From: an uncultured Clostridia bacterium
GTDB lineage: Bacteria > Bacillota > Clostridia > Oscillospirales > Oscillospiraceae
DNA: 14,106 bases
Reading direction: 5' to 3'
Assembly: GCA_946011705.1 (NCBI GenBank)
Contig: CAMGCA010000020.1
Coordinates: forward strand, 1 to 14,106
Under the pieces are notes generated by a model that was not told the DNA's origin, searched no databases, and saw nothing but the letters and a program-made list of their open reading frames with translations. Below are positions 7,527 to 13,745 of this stretch, one piece after another (within the stretch, counting starts at the first letter, position 1; each line of letters begins with the position of its first letter). A program made the translations under genes and the position numbers.

Positions 7527-8708
7527 ATGGTAAACCAAAACGCCTACGCTCTGGGAGCCAACCGCTCCTGCATCCGGGATTTATTCGAATTTGGCCGTCA
7601 GCGGGCCGCCATTGTCGGCCCGGAAAATGTCTACGACTATTCTCTCGGCAACCCCTCCATCCCCGCGCCCAAGGAGGTCAATGAGGCCGTCCACCAGATC
7701 CTCAATGAGATGGATTCTCTGCTGGTTCACGGCTACACCTCCGCTGTGGGAGATTATGACGCCCGGAAGGCCATTTCCGTTGGCCTCATCGCTCGGGACG
7801 GCGCGTCGACCCGGCCGGTCCTCTTCTTCCTGGGCTGCGGAGGGGCCCCGGTGGGGGTCAGCGTGTTCCGGGCGCTGGCGGTGCCCGGCGGGGAGCTGCT
7901 GGCGGTGGCACCTTACTTCCCGGAGTACAAGCCCTTTGCCGAGGAAGCGGGGCTGATTTTCAAGGTGGTGCCCCCGGACGTGCCGGATTTCCAGATCAAC
8001 CTGGAGGCCCTTGCCGGGATGCTGTCCCCCGCAACCCAGGCCATTATCCTGAATTCTCCCAACAATCCCTCCGGCGTGGTGTACACCCGGCACACCCTCA
8101 CCGCCCTGGCGGCGGTGCTGACGCGGAAGGCGGCCCAATTCGGCCACCCCATCTACCTGATTGCCGATGAGCCTTACCGGGAGCTGGCCTACGGGGTAGA
8201 GGTGCCCTTCCTGCCCGCCATCTACCCCGACACCATCATCTGCTACTCCTACTCCAAGTCTCTGTCCCTGCCCGGCGAACGAATCGGCTATGTATATGTG
8301 CCCGGTGCGGCCACGGACAGTCAGCTGGTCTACGCCGCCGTGGCGGGAGCGGCACGGGCGGGCGGCCACGTCTGCGCCCCCAGTCTGTGGCAGAAGGTTA
8401 TCGCAAGGTGTGCCCACCTACGGCCCGACCTCGACAGCTACAACCGCAACCGGCTGGCGCTGTATGAGGGCCTAAGTGCCATGGGCTACGAAATGGCCAA
8501 GCCTGACGGTGCCTTCTACCTGTTCGTCAAGGCCCCCGGCGGGGATGCCAATGCGTTTTCCGAGCTGGCAAAGCAGCGTGATCTGCTGCTGGTGCCCGGC
8601 GACGGCTTCGGCTGCCCCGGCTATTTCCGGGTGTGCTACTGCGTCAGCTACGATATGATTCAGCGCAGCCTTCCCGTGTTTGAAGAACTTATCCGGCAGT
8701 CCCGGTAA
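7527..8708 (+). CDS. PLP-dependent aminotransferase, class I/II (fold type I)
   Basis: A 393-residue cytosolic aminotransferase. Visible motifs are LGNPSIPAP (N-terminal substrate loop), HGYTSAVGDYDARKAIS, GCGGAPVGVSVFRAL (cofactor phosphate region), NSPNNPSGVVY (N180 type Asn), YLIADEPYREL (D214 pairs with the pyridine N), and SYSKSLSLPGERIGY, with K244 the Schiff-base lysine and R252 the phosphate-binding Arg. A C-terminal GYFRVCYC carries the likely carboxylate-binding Arg. The family uses aspartate, tyrosine, alanine or related amino acids; the true substrate cannot be decided, and no pathway genes are adjacent. Start: ATG 7527 with GGAGG 8 nt upstream; the frame is open further up, but only through the repeat element. 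It has no operon partner downstream; its terminator carries an inserted element. Confidence 0.93.
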   Translation: MVNQNAYALGANRSCIRDLFEFGRQRAAIVGPENVYDYSLGNPSIPAPKEVNEAVHQILNEMDSLLVHGYTSAVGDYDARKAISVGLIARDGASTRPVLFFLGCGGAPVGVSVFRALAVPGGELLAVAPYFPEYKPFAEEAGLIFKVVPPDVPDFQINLEALAGMLSPATQAIILNSPNNPSGVVYTRHTLTALAAVLTRKAAQFGHPIYLIADEPYRELAYGVEVPFLPAIYPDTIICYSYSKSLSLPGERIGYVYVPGAATDSQLVYAAVAGAARAGGHVCAPSLWQKVIARCAHLRPDLDSYNRNRLALYEGLSAMGYEMAKPDGAFYLFVKAPGGDANAFSELAKQRDLLLVPGDGFGCPGYFRVCYCVSYDMIQRSLPVFEELIRQSR

Positions 8709-8728
8709 CGAGAAACCTTCCCTCAAAA

Positions 8729-8932
8729 GGGCAATGTCATCAACTTAAGCATTAAAACACCGTCTACCACTGTCATTGCGAGGAGCGCAGCGACGTGGCA
8801 ATCCGTTCTCCTTTGGTAACACATACGAATTAGCAACATTGTAAAGGGAAACGGATTGCCACGCCAGCGTGCGCGCTGGCTCGCAATGACAGCGTAAGTT
8901 GACTCTGGTTCCTTAAGTTGATGACATTGCCC
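8729..8932. mobile_element. 204-bp MITE-like element with 21-bp perfect terminal inverted repeats
   Basis: Left end GGGCAATGTCATCAACTTAA(G) at 8729-8749 is exactly mirrored at 8912-8932 (CTTAAGTTGATGACATTGCC(C)). It is flanked on both sides by AAAA (8725-8728 and 8933-8936), a probable 4-bp target duplication. No transposase frame fits inside, so it is non-autonomous. It occupies the loop of the aminotransferase terminator. Together with its inner repeat it explains most of the 403-bp gene-free stretch 8709-9111; 8951-9028 is AT-rich without anything recognised. Confidence 0.8.
8770..8892. repeat. Inner inverted repeat nested in the 204-bp element
   Basis: Outer arms CTGTCATTGCGAG (8770-8782) / CTCGCAATGACAG (8880-8892), inner arms CGTGGCAATCCGTT (8794-8807) / AACGGATTGCCACG (8850-8863), plus the small palindrome CCAGCG-TGCG-CGCTGG on the right. 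The GAGGAGCGCAGCGACGTGGC wording is a repeat type seen in many bacterial intergenic regions (from memory). Probably an older or later insertion inside the outer element. Confidence 0.75.
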
Positions 8933-9028
8933 AAAAGGGGAAGGTTTTTTCCTGTCTTTTCCTCCTATGTCGAAAAATGTCAAAAAGTTTTGTATTTGTG
9001 TATATTTTGCAAATTATAGTCACTTTTC

Positions 9029-9057
9029 TTGACATTTAGTTTCGATTATGGTATTAT
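9029..9057 (+). promoter_or_regulatory. Consensus promoter of the surface-protein gene
   Basis: TTGACA (9029-9034), 17-bp spacer, TATTAT (9052-9057). The start is expected near 9064, immediately before a 5' hairpin. Confidence 0.8.
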
Positions 9058-9064
9058 CCCGGCA

Positions 9065-9084
9065 GACCGGCAGGCACGCCGGTC
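9065..9084 (+). promoter_or_regulatory. 5'-terminal mRNA hairpin
   Basis: GACCGGC-AGGCAC-GCCGGTC, a perfect 7-bp stem, begins at or within a base or two of the predicted transcription start and ends 11 nt before AAGGAGG (9096-9102). Such 5' hairpins can protect transcripts from 5'-end decay; no T run follows, so it is not a terminator. Confidence 0.55.
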
Positions 9085-9111
9085 CGCAAATACACAAGGA
9101 GGAAACCCTAT

Positions 9112-10107
9112 ATGCGCACATCCCTTTTGCGGCGCGGGCTGGGCACGCTTCTGGCGCTGACGCTGCTTGCCGCTGCACCCCTGACCGCCCGGGCCGAGGA
9201 CGACCAGAACCAGTTCGTGGAGCTGACGGAGGAGCACGTCAGCCTGGAAAAGACCGAATACGAGCACACCGGCGAGGAAATCCGCCCCAACGTCACCGTC
9301 CGGGTGGAGGACACCCTGCTGACCCTGGGCAAGGAGTATTCCCTCGACTATGCCGACAACATCGAAGTCGGCGAGGGTAAGGTCATTGTCACCGGCATCG
9401 CCACCGGCGGCTACACCGGTACCGTGGAGGTCAGCTTCACCATCACCGAGAAGGAAACCGAGCCGACTCCCATCGCTCTGGAAGAATCCCATGTCAAGCT
9501 GGACAAAACCGAGTTCACCTATGCGGGCGAAGCCATCGAGCCTGCCGTTACCGTCACCGTGGAGGACAAGGTTCTGGTGAAGGACACCGACTACACCCTG
9601 ACCTTTGAGAATAATGACAAAGCCGGTGATGCCTACGCCGTGATCACCGCTGTGGAAGGCAGCGGCTACACCGGGTCCGTCCGGGTGAAGTTCACCATTC
9701 AGGAGGCCCCCAAGGCTCCGGAATACACCATCACCAAGGGCGATGCCGCCAAGTGGACCCTGAAGAGCACCAAGACTCTGAGCTTCACCGCCAGCGGCGA
9801 CTTTGACAAGTTCGTGGGCGTGTCCGTGGACGGCAAGCGCATCAGCGAGAGCCAGTACACCGCCAAGAAGGGCAGCACCGTCATCACCCTGAAGAGCGCC
9901 TTCCTGAACACCCTGAAAACCGGCGAGCACACCATCACCATCCACTTTGACGATGGCAAGGCTGAGGGAAGCTTCACCATTCTGGACGCTTCCAGCGATA
10001 ACCCCAACACCGGCGACAGCATCCACCTGTGGACTGCGCTGCTGTTTGTGTCCCTGACGGGACTGGCCGGCGCGGGCTACGCGGTGAGCAAGAAGCTCTG
10101 GAAATAA
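9112..10107 (+). CDS. Secreted Ig-like-repeat surface protein with NPNTG sorting-type signal
   Basis: A 331-residue exported protein. The signal peptide has basic MRTSLLRRG, a hydrophobic stretch LGTLLALTLLAAAP and a likely cut after ARA (residue 28). Two tandem domains of about 80 residues follow (about 35-115 and 119-200). They share the patterns HVSLEKTEYEHTGEEIRPNV / HVKLDKTEFTYAGEAIEPAV, a V-V-D-L-K-Y-L centre, and the ending GYTGTVEVSFTI / GYTGSVRVKFTI. Residues 205-290 resemble an X2-type beta-sandwich (ISESQYTAKKGSTVITLKSA). The end shows NPNTGD (297-302), a hydrophobic segment and a KKLWK tail, the plan of a sortase substrate or simple membrane anchor. ATG 9112 has AAGGAGG 9 nt upstream. 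It is monocistronic, with its own promoter and a following hairpin. It probably acts as an adhesin, spacer or wall protein; no catalytic motif is seen. Confidence 0.85.
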   Translation: MRTSLLRRGLGTLLALTLLAAAPLTARAEDDQNQFVELTEEHVSLEKTEYEHTGEEIRPNVTVRVEDTLLTLGKEYSLDYADNIEVGEGKVIVTGIATGGYTGTVEVSFTITEKETEPTPIALEESHVKLDKTEFTYAGEAIEPAVTVTVEDKVLVKDTDYTLTFENNDKAGDAYAVITAVEGSGYTGSVRVKFTIQEAPKAPEYTITKGDAAKWTLKSTKTLSFTASGDFDKFVGVSVDGKRISESQYTAKKGSTVITLKSAFLNTLKTGEHTITIHFDDGKAEGSFTILDASSDNPNTGDSIHLWTALLFVSLTGLAGAGYAVSKKLWK

Positions 10108-10126
10108 CGACGCAATACACGCAAAT

Positions 10127-10150
10127 GAGGCGGGCCGACTGGCCCGCCTC
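10127..10150 (+). terminator. Strong GC hairpin after the surface-protein gene
   Basis: GAGGCGGGCC-GACT-GGCCCGCCTC, a perfect 10-bp stem starting 19 bp after the stop codon. The following sequence (GGATTCTGTAT) is not a T tract, so it may be a weak terminator or a 3'-end protecting hairpin. Confidence 0.6.
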
Positions 10151-10190
10151 GGATTCTGTATACAAGTATGGCGTCCAATATTGTACCCGG

Positions 10191-10219
10191 TTGACGGAGC
10201 GCCCCCTTCGTGGTACAAT
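10191..10219 (+). promoter_or_regulatory. Promoter of the polymerase-like membrane protein gene
   Basis: TTGACG (10191-10196), 17-bp spacer, TACAAT (10214-10219). Leader of about 35 nt with AGAGG (10249-10253) 7 nt before the ATG at 10261. Confidence 0.7.
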
Positions 10220-10260
10220 GAGGCGAAATAGCTGGAAAGCTGTCGCGAAGAGGTGCTGTC

Positions 10261-11430
10261 ATGAGACTTCGAAATATCTGCAAACCTGCCCGGAAATACA
10301 TCCTGTATTTCGCGTTGGCGGTTTATGTCCTGGAGCAGGTCTTGTTCTTTTCGGATATTTTTCCCTTTAGCGTGGGAGCTGAAAAAGTTCTCAAGCTCAT
10401 CTATTTTCTGGCCATCGCCTTGGTATTTCTGCTTCAGGATTATTCCCCGAAAATATTTCTGGCTTACGCCCTTCTGGGGGCCGCCTGCGTCCTGACGCGT
10501 CTTGGCTCCGGCCTGATGTTCTGGGTCTATTCCGTCATTACGATTCTTGCCCTGCGGCAGGAGGATATTTCGGATGTGTTCCGGTTCCTCCGATGGTGCC
10601 TCACCATTTCTCTGCTGATTCTCGCTCTGGCCTTCGCTGTAAAATATTTTCAGGGGCAGCGGCAATTCATTGAAATTGACAACGTGGGAAGGCGGCGGGT
10701 CCGGCTTGCCTTTGTTCACGCGAACACACTGGCGATTTATATTCTCAATTTGATGCTTCTGTGGATATGGGAAAAATATGATTCCATTGGCCCCAAAGCT
10801 ATTGCTAGCCTGCTGCTAATCTCATTGGCGGTGTATCTGCTGACAGACTGCAGAACGGCGTTCCTGTGTGAAATGCTTTTATGCCTGATGATCATACTGG
10901 CGAAATACGGAGGAAAGGCTGCGGGGCTGCTGCACTTCGGCGCGAGATGGGCAGCCCCAGCCGCGGCGGTATTCATGCTGGCGTGCTCCATGATGTGGCT
11001 GGCGCCCAACCGCGGTCCCTTTTTGGAAAAGGCGAACCATCTTCTGAGCGGAAGAGTGTATTTAAGCGCGTATGCGGTGAAACACTTTGGATTCACCCTT
11101 TTCGGTCAGTCCATGCCCCTGGACCCTGTCACGGTATCGCCGGAGTGGCCTATACCCTTCTTCGCACTGGACTGCGTCTACAGCGTCTTCTGCTGCTGTA
11201 TTGGCGCAATCTGGCTGATCCTTATTTGCGTCAGCTTCTATAAGCTGGCAAAGCTTCGAGACCTGAGAATCAGCATCTTCCTGATCTTGTGGGCGTTCTA
11301 CGGCGCGTCGGAGACCCTTACGCTGTATGTGATATTGTTCTCGCCGCTGTTGCTGGTCAGCGTTCTGTTCCGTCCATCTTCGGCGGAAGCCGCGCTGACC
11401 GATCAGAGGCAGCCGGATGAACCGATGTGA
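10261..11430 (+). CDS. O-antigen polymerase/ligase (Wzy)-like integral membrane protein
   Basis: A 389-residue protein with about ten hydrophobic segments spread through its length and a short polar C-terminus. The order is like polysaccharide polymerases of Firmicutes: an early helix block (residues 13-120), then RRRVRLAFVHANTLAIYILN, LLTDCRTAFLCEMLLCLMII (R/T-containing segment), and the extracellular loop with LLSGRVYLSAYAVKHFGFTL followed by FGQSMPLD. The G-R-x-x-x-W/Y-x-x-A pattern in that loop is typical of Wzy/WaaL-like proteins. Such enzymes join lipid-linked glycan repeat units. No glycosyltransferase, flippase or capsule gene is adjacent, so it is an orphan. The GC content looks lower and the codon use less GC-biased than in neighbours, hinting at separate origin (by eye, not computed). 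Function is inferred by architecture only. Confidence 0.7.
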   Translation: MRLRNICKPARKYILYFALAVYVLEQVLFFSDIFPFSVGAEKVLKLIYFLAIALVFLLQDYSPKIFLAYALLGAACVLTRLGSGLMFWVYSVITILALRQEDISDVFRFLRWCLTISLLILALAFAVKYFQGQRQFIEIDNVGRRRVRLAFVHANTLAIYILNLMLLWIWEKYDSIGPKAIASLLLISLAVYLLTDCRTAFLCEMLLCLMIILAKYGGKAAGLLHFGARWAAPAAAVFMLACSMMWLAPNRGPFLEKANHLLSGRVYLSAYAVKHFGFTLFGQSMPLDPVTVSPEWPIPFFALDCVYSVFCCCIGAIWLILICVSFYKLAKLRDLRISIFLILWAFYGASETLTLYVILFSPLLLVSVLFRPSSAEAALTDQRQPDEPM

Positions 11431-11450
11431 AATGTAACATTCATCCGCAT

Positions 11451-11483
11451 CCGGTGCCCGGAACGGGCGCCGGACTGTTTTCT
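11451..11483 (+). terminator. Rho-independent terminator of the polymerase-like gene
   Basis: CCGGTGCCCG-GAA-CGGGCGCCGG (11451-11473; one T-G wobble in a 10-bp stem) followed by ACTGTTTTCTT, 20 bp after the TGA stop. Confidence 0.8.
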
Positions 11484-11511
11484 TAATGCCCTTTCGGGTC
11501 CTTTATTCATT

Positions 11512-11558
11512 CCATAAATTTAAGAGGCACCCCGTTGGGGTGCCTCTTAAATTTATGG
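11512..11558 (-). terminator. Terminator of the tRNA operon: 22-bp perfect hairpin
   Basis: Perfect 22-bp stem with a 3-nt loop: arms 11512-11533 and 11537-11558, GC-rich core AGAGGCACCCC and AT-rich base. On the minus strand the descending arm ends TTAAATTTATGG, standing in for a U tract. The base of the stem includes the CCA of tRNA-His. Being symmetrical, it may also stop plus-strand transcripts that pass 11483. Confidence 0.7.
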
Positions 11559-11633
11559 GGTGGATAATGGGACTCGAACCCACGATCTTCAGAGCCACAA
11601 TCTGACGCCTTAGCCAACTAGGCCATATCCACC
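11556..11633 (-). tRNA. tRNA-His (GTG), CCA encoded
   Basis: Minus-strand cloverleaf with acceptor stem GTGGATA / TATCCAC, D arm GGCCTAGTTGGCTAAGGC, anticodon stem-loop TCAGA-TTGTGGC-TCTGA (anticodon GTG), T arm GTGGGTTCGAGTCCCAT, and CCA at 11558-11556. The extra G at 11633 facing C73 is the G-1:C73 pair that identifies tRNA-His. Last gene of the tRNA operon. Confidence 0.96.
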
Positions 11634-11648
11634 ATATTTAATTTGCTG

Positions 11649-11789
11649 AATGGCACGCCAGGAGGGACTCGTTGCATCAAGGTATCCCTCAGTCAAGCCC
11701 TCGGGATCCATATGCCACCGGCATATGGGATTCAATTGTTCGAGTCCGATGGGGCTGGCTGTAAAAAATGGCACGCCAGGAGGGACTCG
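11649..11789 (-). repeat. Duplicated tRNA-Arg 3' end (att-like direct repeats) enclosing 95 bp
   Basis: The 23 bp at 11649-11671 are identical to 11767-11789, which is the 3' end of tRNA-Arg (CCA, acceptor arm and half of the T arm) plus 2 bp; the repeats start 118 bp apart. The enclosed DNA has a hairpin ATCCATATGCC-ACC-GGCATATGGGAT (about 11706-11731) and, on the plus strand, GTTCGAGTCC (11738-11747), the same T-arm word in inverted orientation. It separates tRNA-Arg from tRNA-His. It reads as the scar of an element that integrated into tRNA-Arg. Confidence 0.75.
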
Positions 11790-11845
11790 AACCCCCGACC
11801 TACTGCTTAGAAGGCAGTTGCTCTATCCAGCTGAGCTACTGGCGC
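11769..11845 (-). tRNA. tRNA-Arg (TCT), CCA encoded
   Basis: Acceptor GCGCCAG / CTGGCGT (G1:T72 wobble), D arm AGCTCAGCTGGATAGAGC, anticodon stem-loop ACTGC-CTTCTAA-GCAGT (anticodon TCT, reads AGA), T arm CGGGGGTTCGAGTCCCTC (approx.), discriminator G and CCA. It lies 7 bp downstream of tRNA-Gly in the same transcript. Confidence 0.96.
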
Positions 11846-11852
11846 ATTTCTA

Positions 11853-11926
11853 TGGAGCGGGTGACGGGAATCGGACCCGCGTGACCAGCTTGGAAGGCTG
11901 GTGTTCTACCATTGAACTACACCCGC
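11853..11926 (-). tRNA. tRNA-Gly (TCC), CCA encoded
   Basis: Acceptor GCGGGTG / CACCCGC, D arm AGTTCAATGGTAGAAC, anticodon stem-loop CCAGC-CTTCCAA-GCTGG (anticodon TCC, reads GGA), T arm GCGGGTCCGATTCCCGT, discriminator T and CCA. First gene of the tRNA operon, about 25 nt after the predicted transcription start. Confidence 0.96.
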
Positions 11927-11958
11927 ATATCTTTGCCCACAGCTGTTTCAGCCAGAGC

Positions 11959-11987
11959 ATTTTACCATAGAAGCGTCTGATTGTCAA
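11959..11987 (-). promoter_or_regulatory. Promoter of the tRNA operon
   Basis: Minus strand TTGACA (11987-11982), 17-bp spacer, TAAAAT (11964-11959): near-perfect consensus. The -35 box contains the TGA stop codon (11986-11984) of the HAD gene upstream, so the tRNA promoter overlaps the end of that gene. Confidence 0.85.
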
Positions 11988-12835
11988 CCAAGTTTTTTGA
12001 GAATCCCCGGAATTTTTTCAAAAATCACGTCCGCCACCGCGCCGGAGGCGCAGCCGCACACGGTTTCAAACTGGCTGGCAATGTGGGCATCGGCGGGAGC
12101 GTAGGCAAAATCTGCGTCACGCATCATGGACAGGTCGTTGTCCGCGTCTCCGGCGCAGACCAGAATTTTCCTGCCCAGCCGGGCCTGAAGCTCCCGGGCG
12201 GAACGGGCCTTGCTGACGCCTTTCGCGTGAATGTCGATGATCCGGGCAGCGGCACGGAAAACCTCGCAATACTGCCCGAAGGTCTTTTTCATCAGGGCTT
12301 CGGCCTCGTCCATGCGGCGAACCTCCTCCTGGGTGCCGGAAAACAGGCTGTTCACCGTGTCGTCGTGGAAGGTACCGTAGACGGAGAATTTCAGGAACGT
12401 ACCCAGATCATCCCCGGGCTGGACAAAGGCGCAGGCGCACTGCTGCCGGCGGCAGAAGGCCTCCCAGCTGGGATTGACGGGATAGGTATAGTGGGCTTCC
12501 AGCCCCTGCACCTCCACCGTCAGGTCAGGCAGCAGCGCACGGGCGGCATTCACGGTTTCCCACAGGTCCAGCGGAATTTCGTGGCAGAATTCCAGCTTGC
12601 CGGTGGTTACGTCGTAAGCGGCGGAGCCGTTATAGAGCAGCAGTGGGGCGTTGACAGGCACAATATCCCGGAAGCACCGCGCCATGGGCACGCTGCGGCC
12701 GGTGTTGACGGTGAAGGCCCCACCGTGGGCGATAAAATACCGGATGGCTTCCAAATTCCGCTCCGGAATGGTGGAATCCGGCGCGGTCAGGGTGCGGTCA
12801 TAGTCAACGGTGAGTAAAACATCAGAAAAATCCAT
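11984..12835 (-). CDS. Cof-type HAD phosphatase
   Basis: A 283-residue HAD-superfamily hydrolase with an inserted cap (type IIB/Cof plan); such proteins dephosphorylate sugar phosphates, flavin nucleotides or other small metabolites. Motif I is VDYDRTLT (nucleophile D11, general acid D13), motif II TVNTGRS (T45), motif III Lys in KGVSKA (K209), and motif IV GDADNDLSMM (230-239). Residues about 85-190 form the cap. The usual F of DFDGT is Y and the G is R, which still fits the family. Start: ATG 12835-12833 lies 4 nt after the stop of the pseudouridine synthase gene, so translation is probably coupled; the frame is open further up but overlaps that gene. Substrate unknown. Confidence 0.9.
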   Translation of the reverse strand: MDFSDVLLTVDYDRTLTAPDSTIPERNLEAIRYFIAHGGAFTVNTGRSVPMARCFRDIVPVNAPLLLYNGSAAYDVTTGKLEFCHEIPLDLWETVNAARALLPDLTVEVQGLEAHYTYPVNPSWEAFCRRQQCACAFVQPGDDLGTFLKFSVYGTFHDDTVNSLFSGTQEEVRRMDEAEALMKKTFGQYCEVFRAAARIIDIHAKGVSKARSARELQARLGRKILVCAGDADNDLSMMRDADFAYAPADAHIASQFETVCGCASGAVADVIFEKIPGILKKLG

Positions 12836-12839
12836 AATA

Positions 12840-13745
12840 TCAACCCATTTTCTCCAATTTTTCCAGTACATCCTTAAAATACTGGGGCAGTTCTGCAAAC
12901 ACCATTACCGGGTGCCCGTCTCTGGGATGGGCAAAGCACAACACCCCCGCGTGAAGACACTGGCTGGACTGGCCCAGTTCTGCCCTTTTGTGACCATACA
13001 CCGTGTCCCCCAGAATGGGGTGGCCGATGTAGGCCATATGGACGCGAATCTGATGGGTGCGGCCGGTTTCCAGTTTGCAGCGGATGTGGGTGTAGCCCCG
13101 GTAGCGGCGAATGACCTCCCAGTGGGTCACGGCGGGCTTGGAATTACGCTGGGTGACGCACATTTTCTTCCGGTCGCTGGGGTGCCGCCCGATGGGGGCG
13201 TCTACGGTGCCGCTGTCCTCCTTGAGAACGCCGCAGACGATGGCCTCATAGGTTCTTGCCATGGAGTGATCCTTTAATTGGCTTGCCAGCACCGTGTGGG
13301 CCAGGTCGTTTTTGGCCACCGCCAAAAGCCCGGAGGTATCCTTGTCAATCCGGTGGACAATGCCGGGGCGCAGCTCCCCGTTGATGCCGGACAGATCGTC
13401 CCCAAGGGCGTAGAGCAGGCCGTTGACCAGGGTGTCGTCCTGATGGCCGGCCGCCGGGTGCACCACCAGCCCCTTGGGCTTGTTGATGACCAGCAAGTCG
13501 TCATCCTCGTAGACGATATCCAGCGGGATTTCCTTCGGGGCGATGTCCACGGCCTTGGGTTCGGGAATCTGGTAGGAAATCGCGTCCCCGATATTCAATT
13601 TATCGTTTTTCTTTCCGGGCTTTCCGTTGCGCAAAACCATCCCATCCTCAATGAGCTTCTGGGCGGCGCTGCGGCTTAAACCTTCCACGCTCCGGGCGAG
13701 AAAGGCATCCAGCCGCTCTCCGGGAATATCGGCAAACAGAGTCAT
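12840..13745 (-). CDS. rluD: RluA/RluD-family 23S rRNA pseudouridine synthase
   Basis: A 301-residue RNA-modifying enzyme converting uridine to pseudouridine in rRNA. The N-terminal S4-like RNA-binding domain (about 9-60: RLDAFLARSVEGLSRSAAQK) is followed by the catalytic domain, with DDDLLVINKPKGLVVHPAAG, the signature HRIDKDTSG (131-139, catalytic D134), SMARTYEAIVCG, LETGRTHQIRVHMAYIGHPI and GDTVYG. Length is normal. ATG 13745 overlaps the lspA stop (ATGA) and has AAGGAG 6 nt upstream, inside lspA. This lspA-pseudouridine synthase pairing is common in Firmicutes. Which uridines are modified cannot be told; rluD is used in the family sense. Confidence 0.93.
   Translation of the reverse strand: MTLFADIPGERLDAFLARSVEGLSRSAAQKLIEDGMVLRNGKPGKKNDKLNIGDAISYQIPEPKAVDIAPKEIPLDIVYEDDDLLVINKPKGLVVHPAAGHQDDTLVNGLLYALGDDLSGINGELRPGIVHRIDKDTSGLLAVAKNDLAHTVLASQLKDHSMARTYEAIVCGVLKEDSGTVDAPIGRHPSDRKKMCVTQRNSKPAVTHWEVIRRYRGYTHIRCKLETGRTHQIRVHMAYIGHPILGDTVYGHKRAELGQSSQCLHAGVLCFAHPRDGHPVMVFAELPQYFKDVLEKLEKMG

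Larger units (their letters stand above)
8714..8950 (+). terminator. Rho-independent terminator split by an inserted element
   Basis: AACCTTCCC (8714-8722) starts 5 bp after the aminotransferase stop; its partner GGGAAGGTT with following T's is at 8938-8950. Removing 8729-8932 and one AAAA copy restores AACCTTCCC-TCAAAAG-GGGAAGGTT-TTTT, a normal 9-bp terminator. As it stands the inserted arms pair too, so a longer hairpin may still terminate. Confidence 0.75.

Noticed and set aside
9046..10719. A 557-codon minus-strand open frame across the surface-protein gene and the next gene's start
   Set aside because: It crosses two promoters, a terminator hairpin and two real genes; the product has no motif or membrane pattern.
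11649..11671. A second, partial tRNA-Arg gene
   Set aside because: Only the 3' end and half of the T arm are present; no anticodon or D arm can be found in the adjoining DNA.
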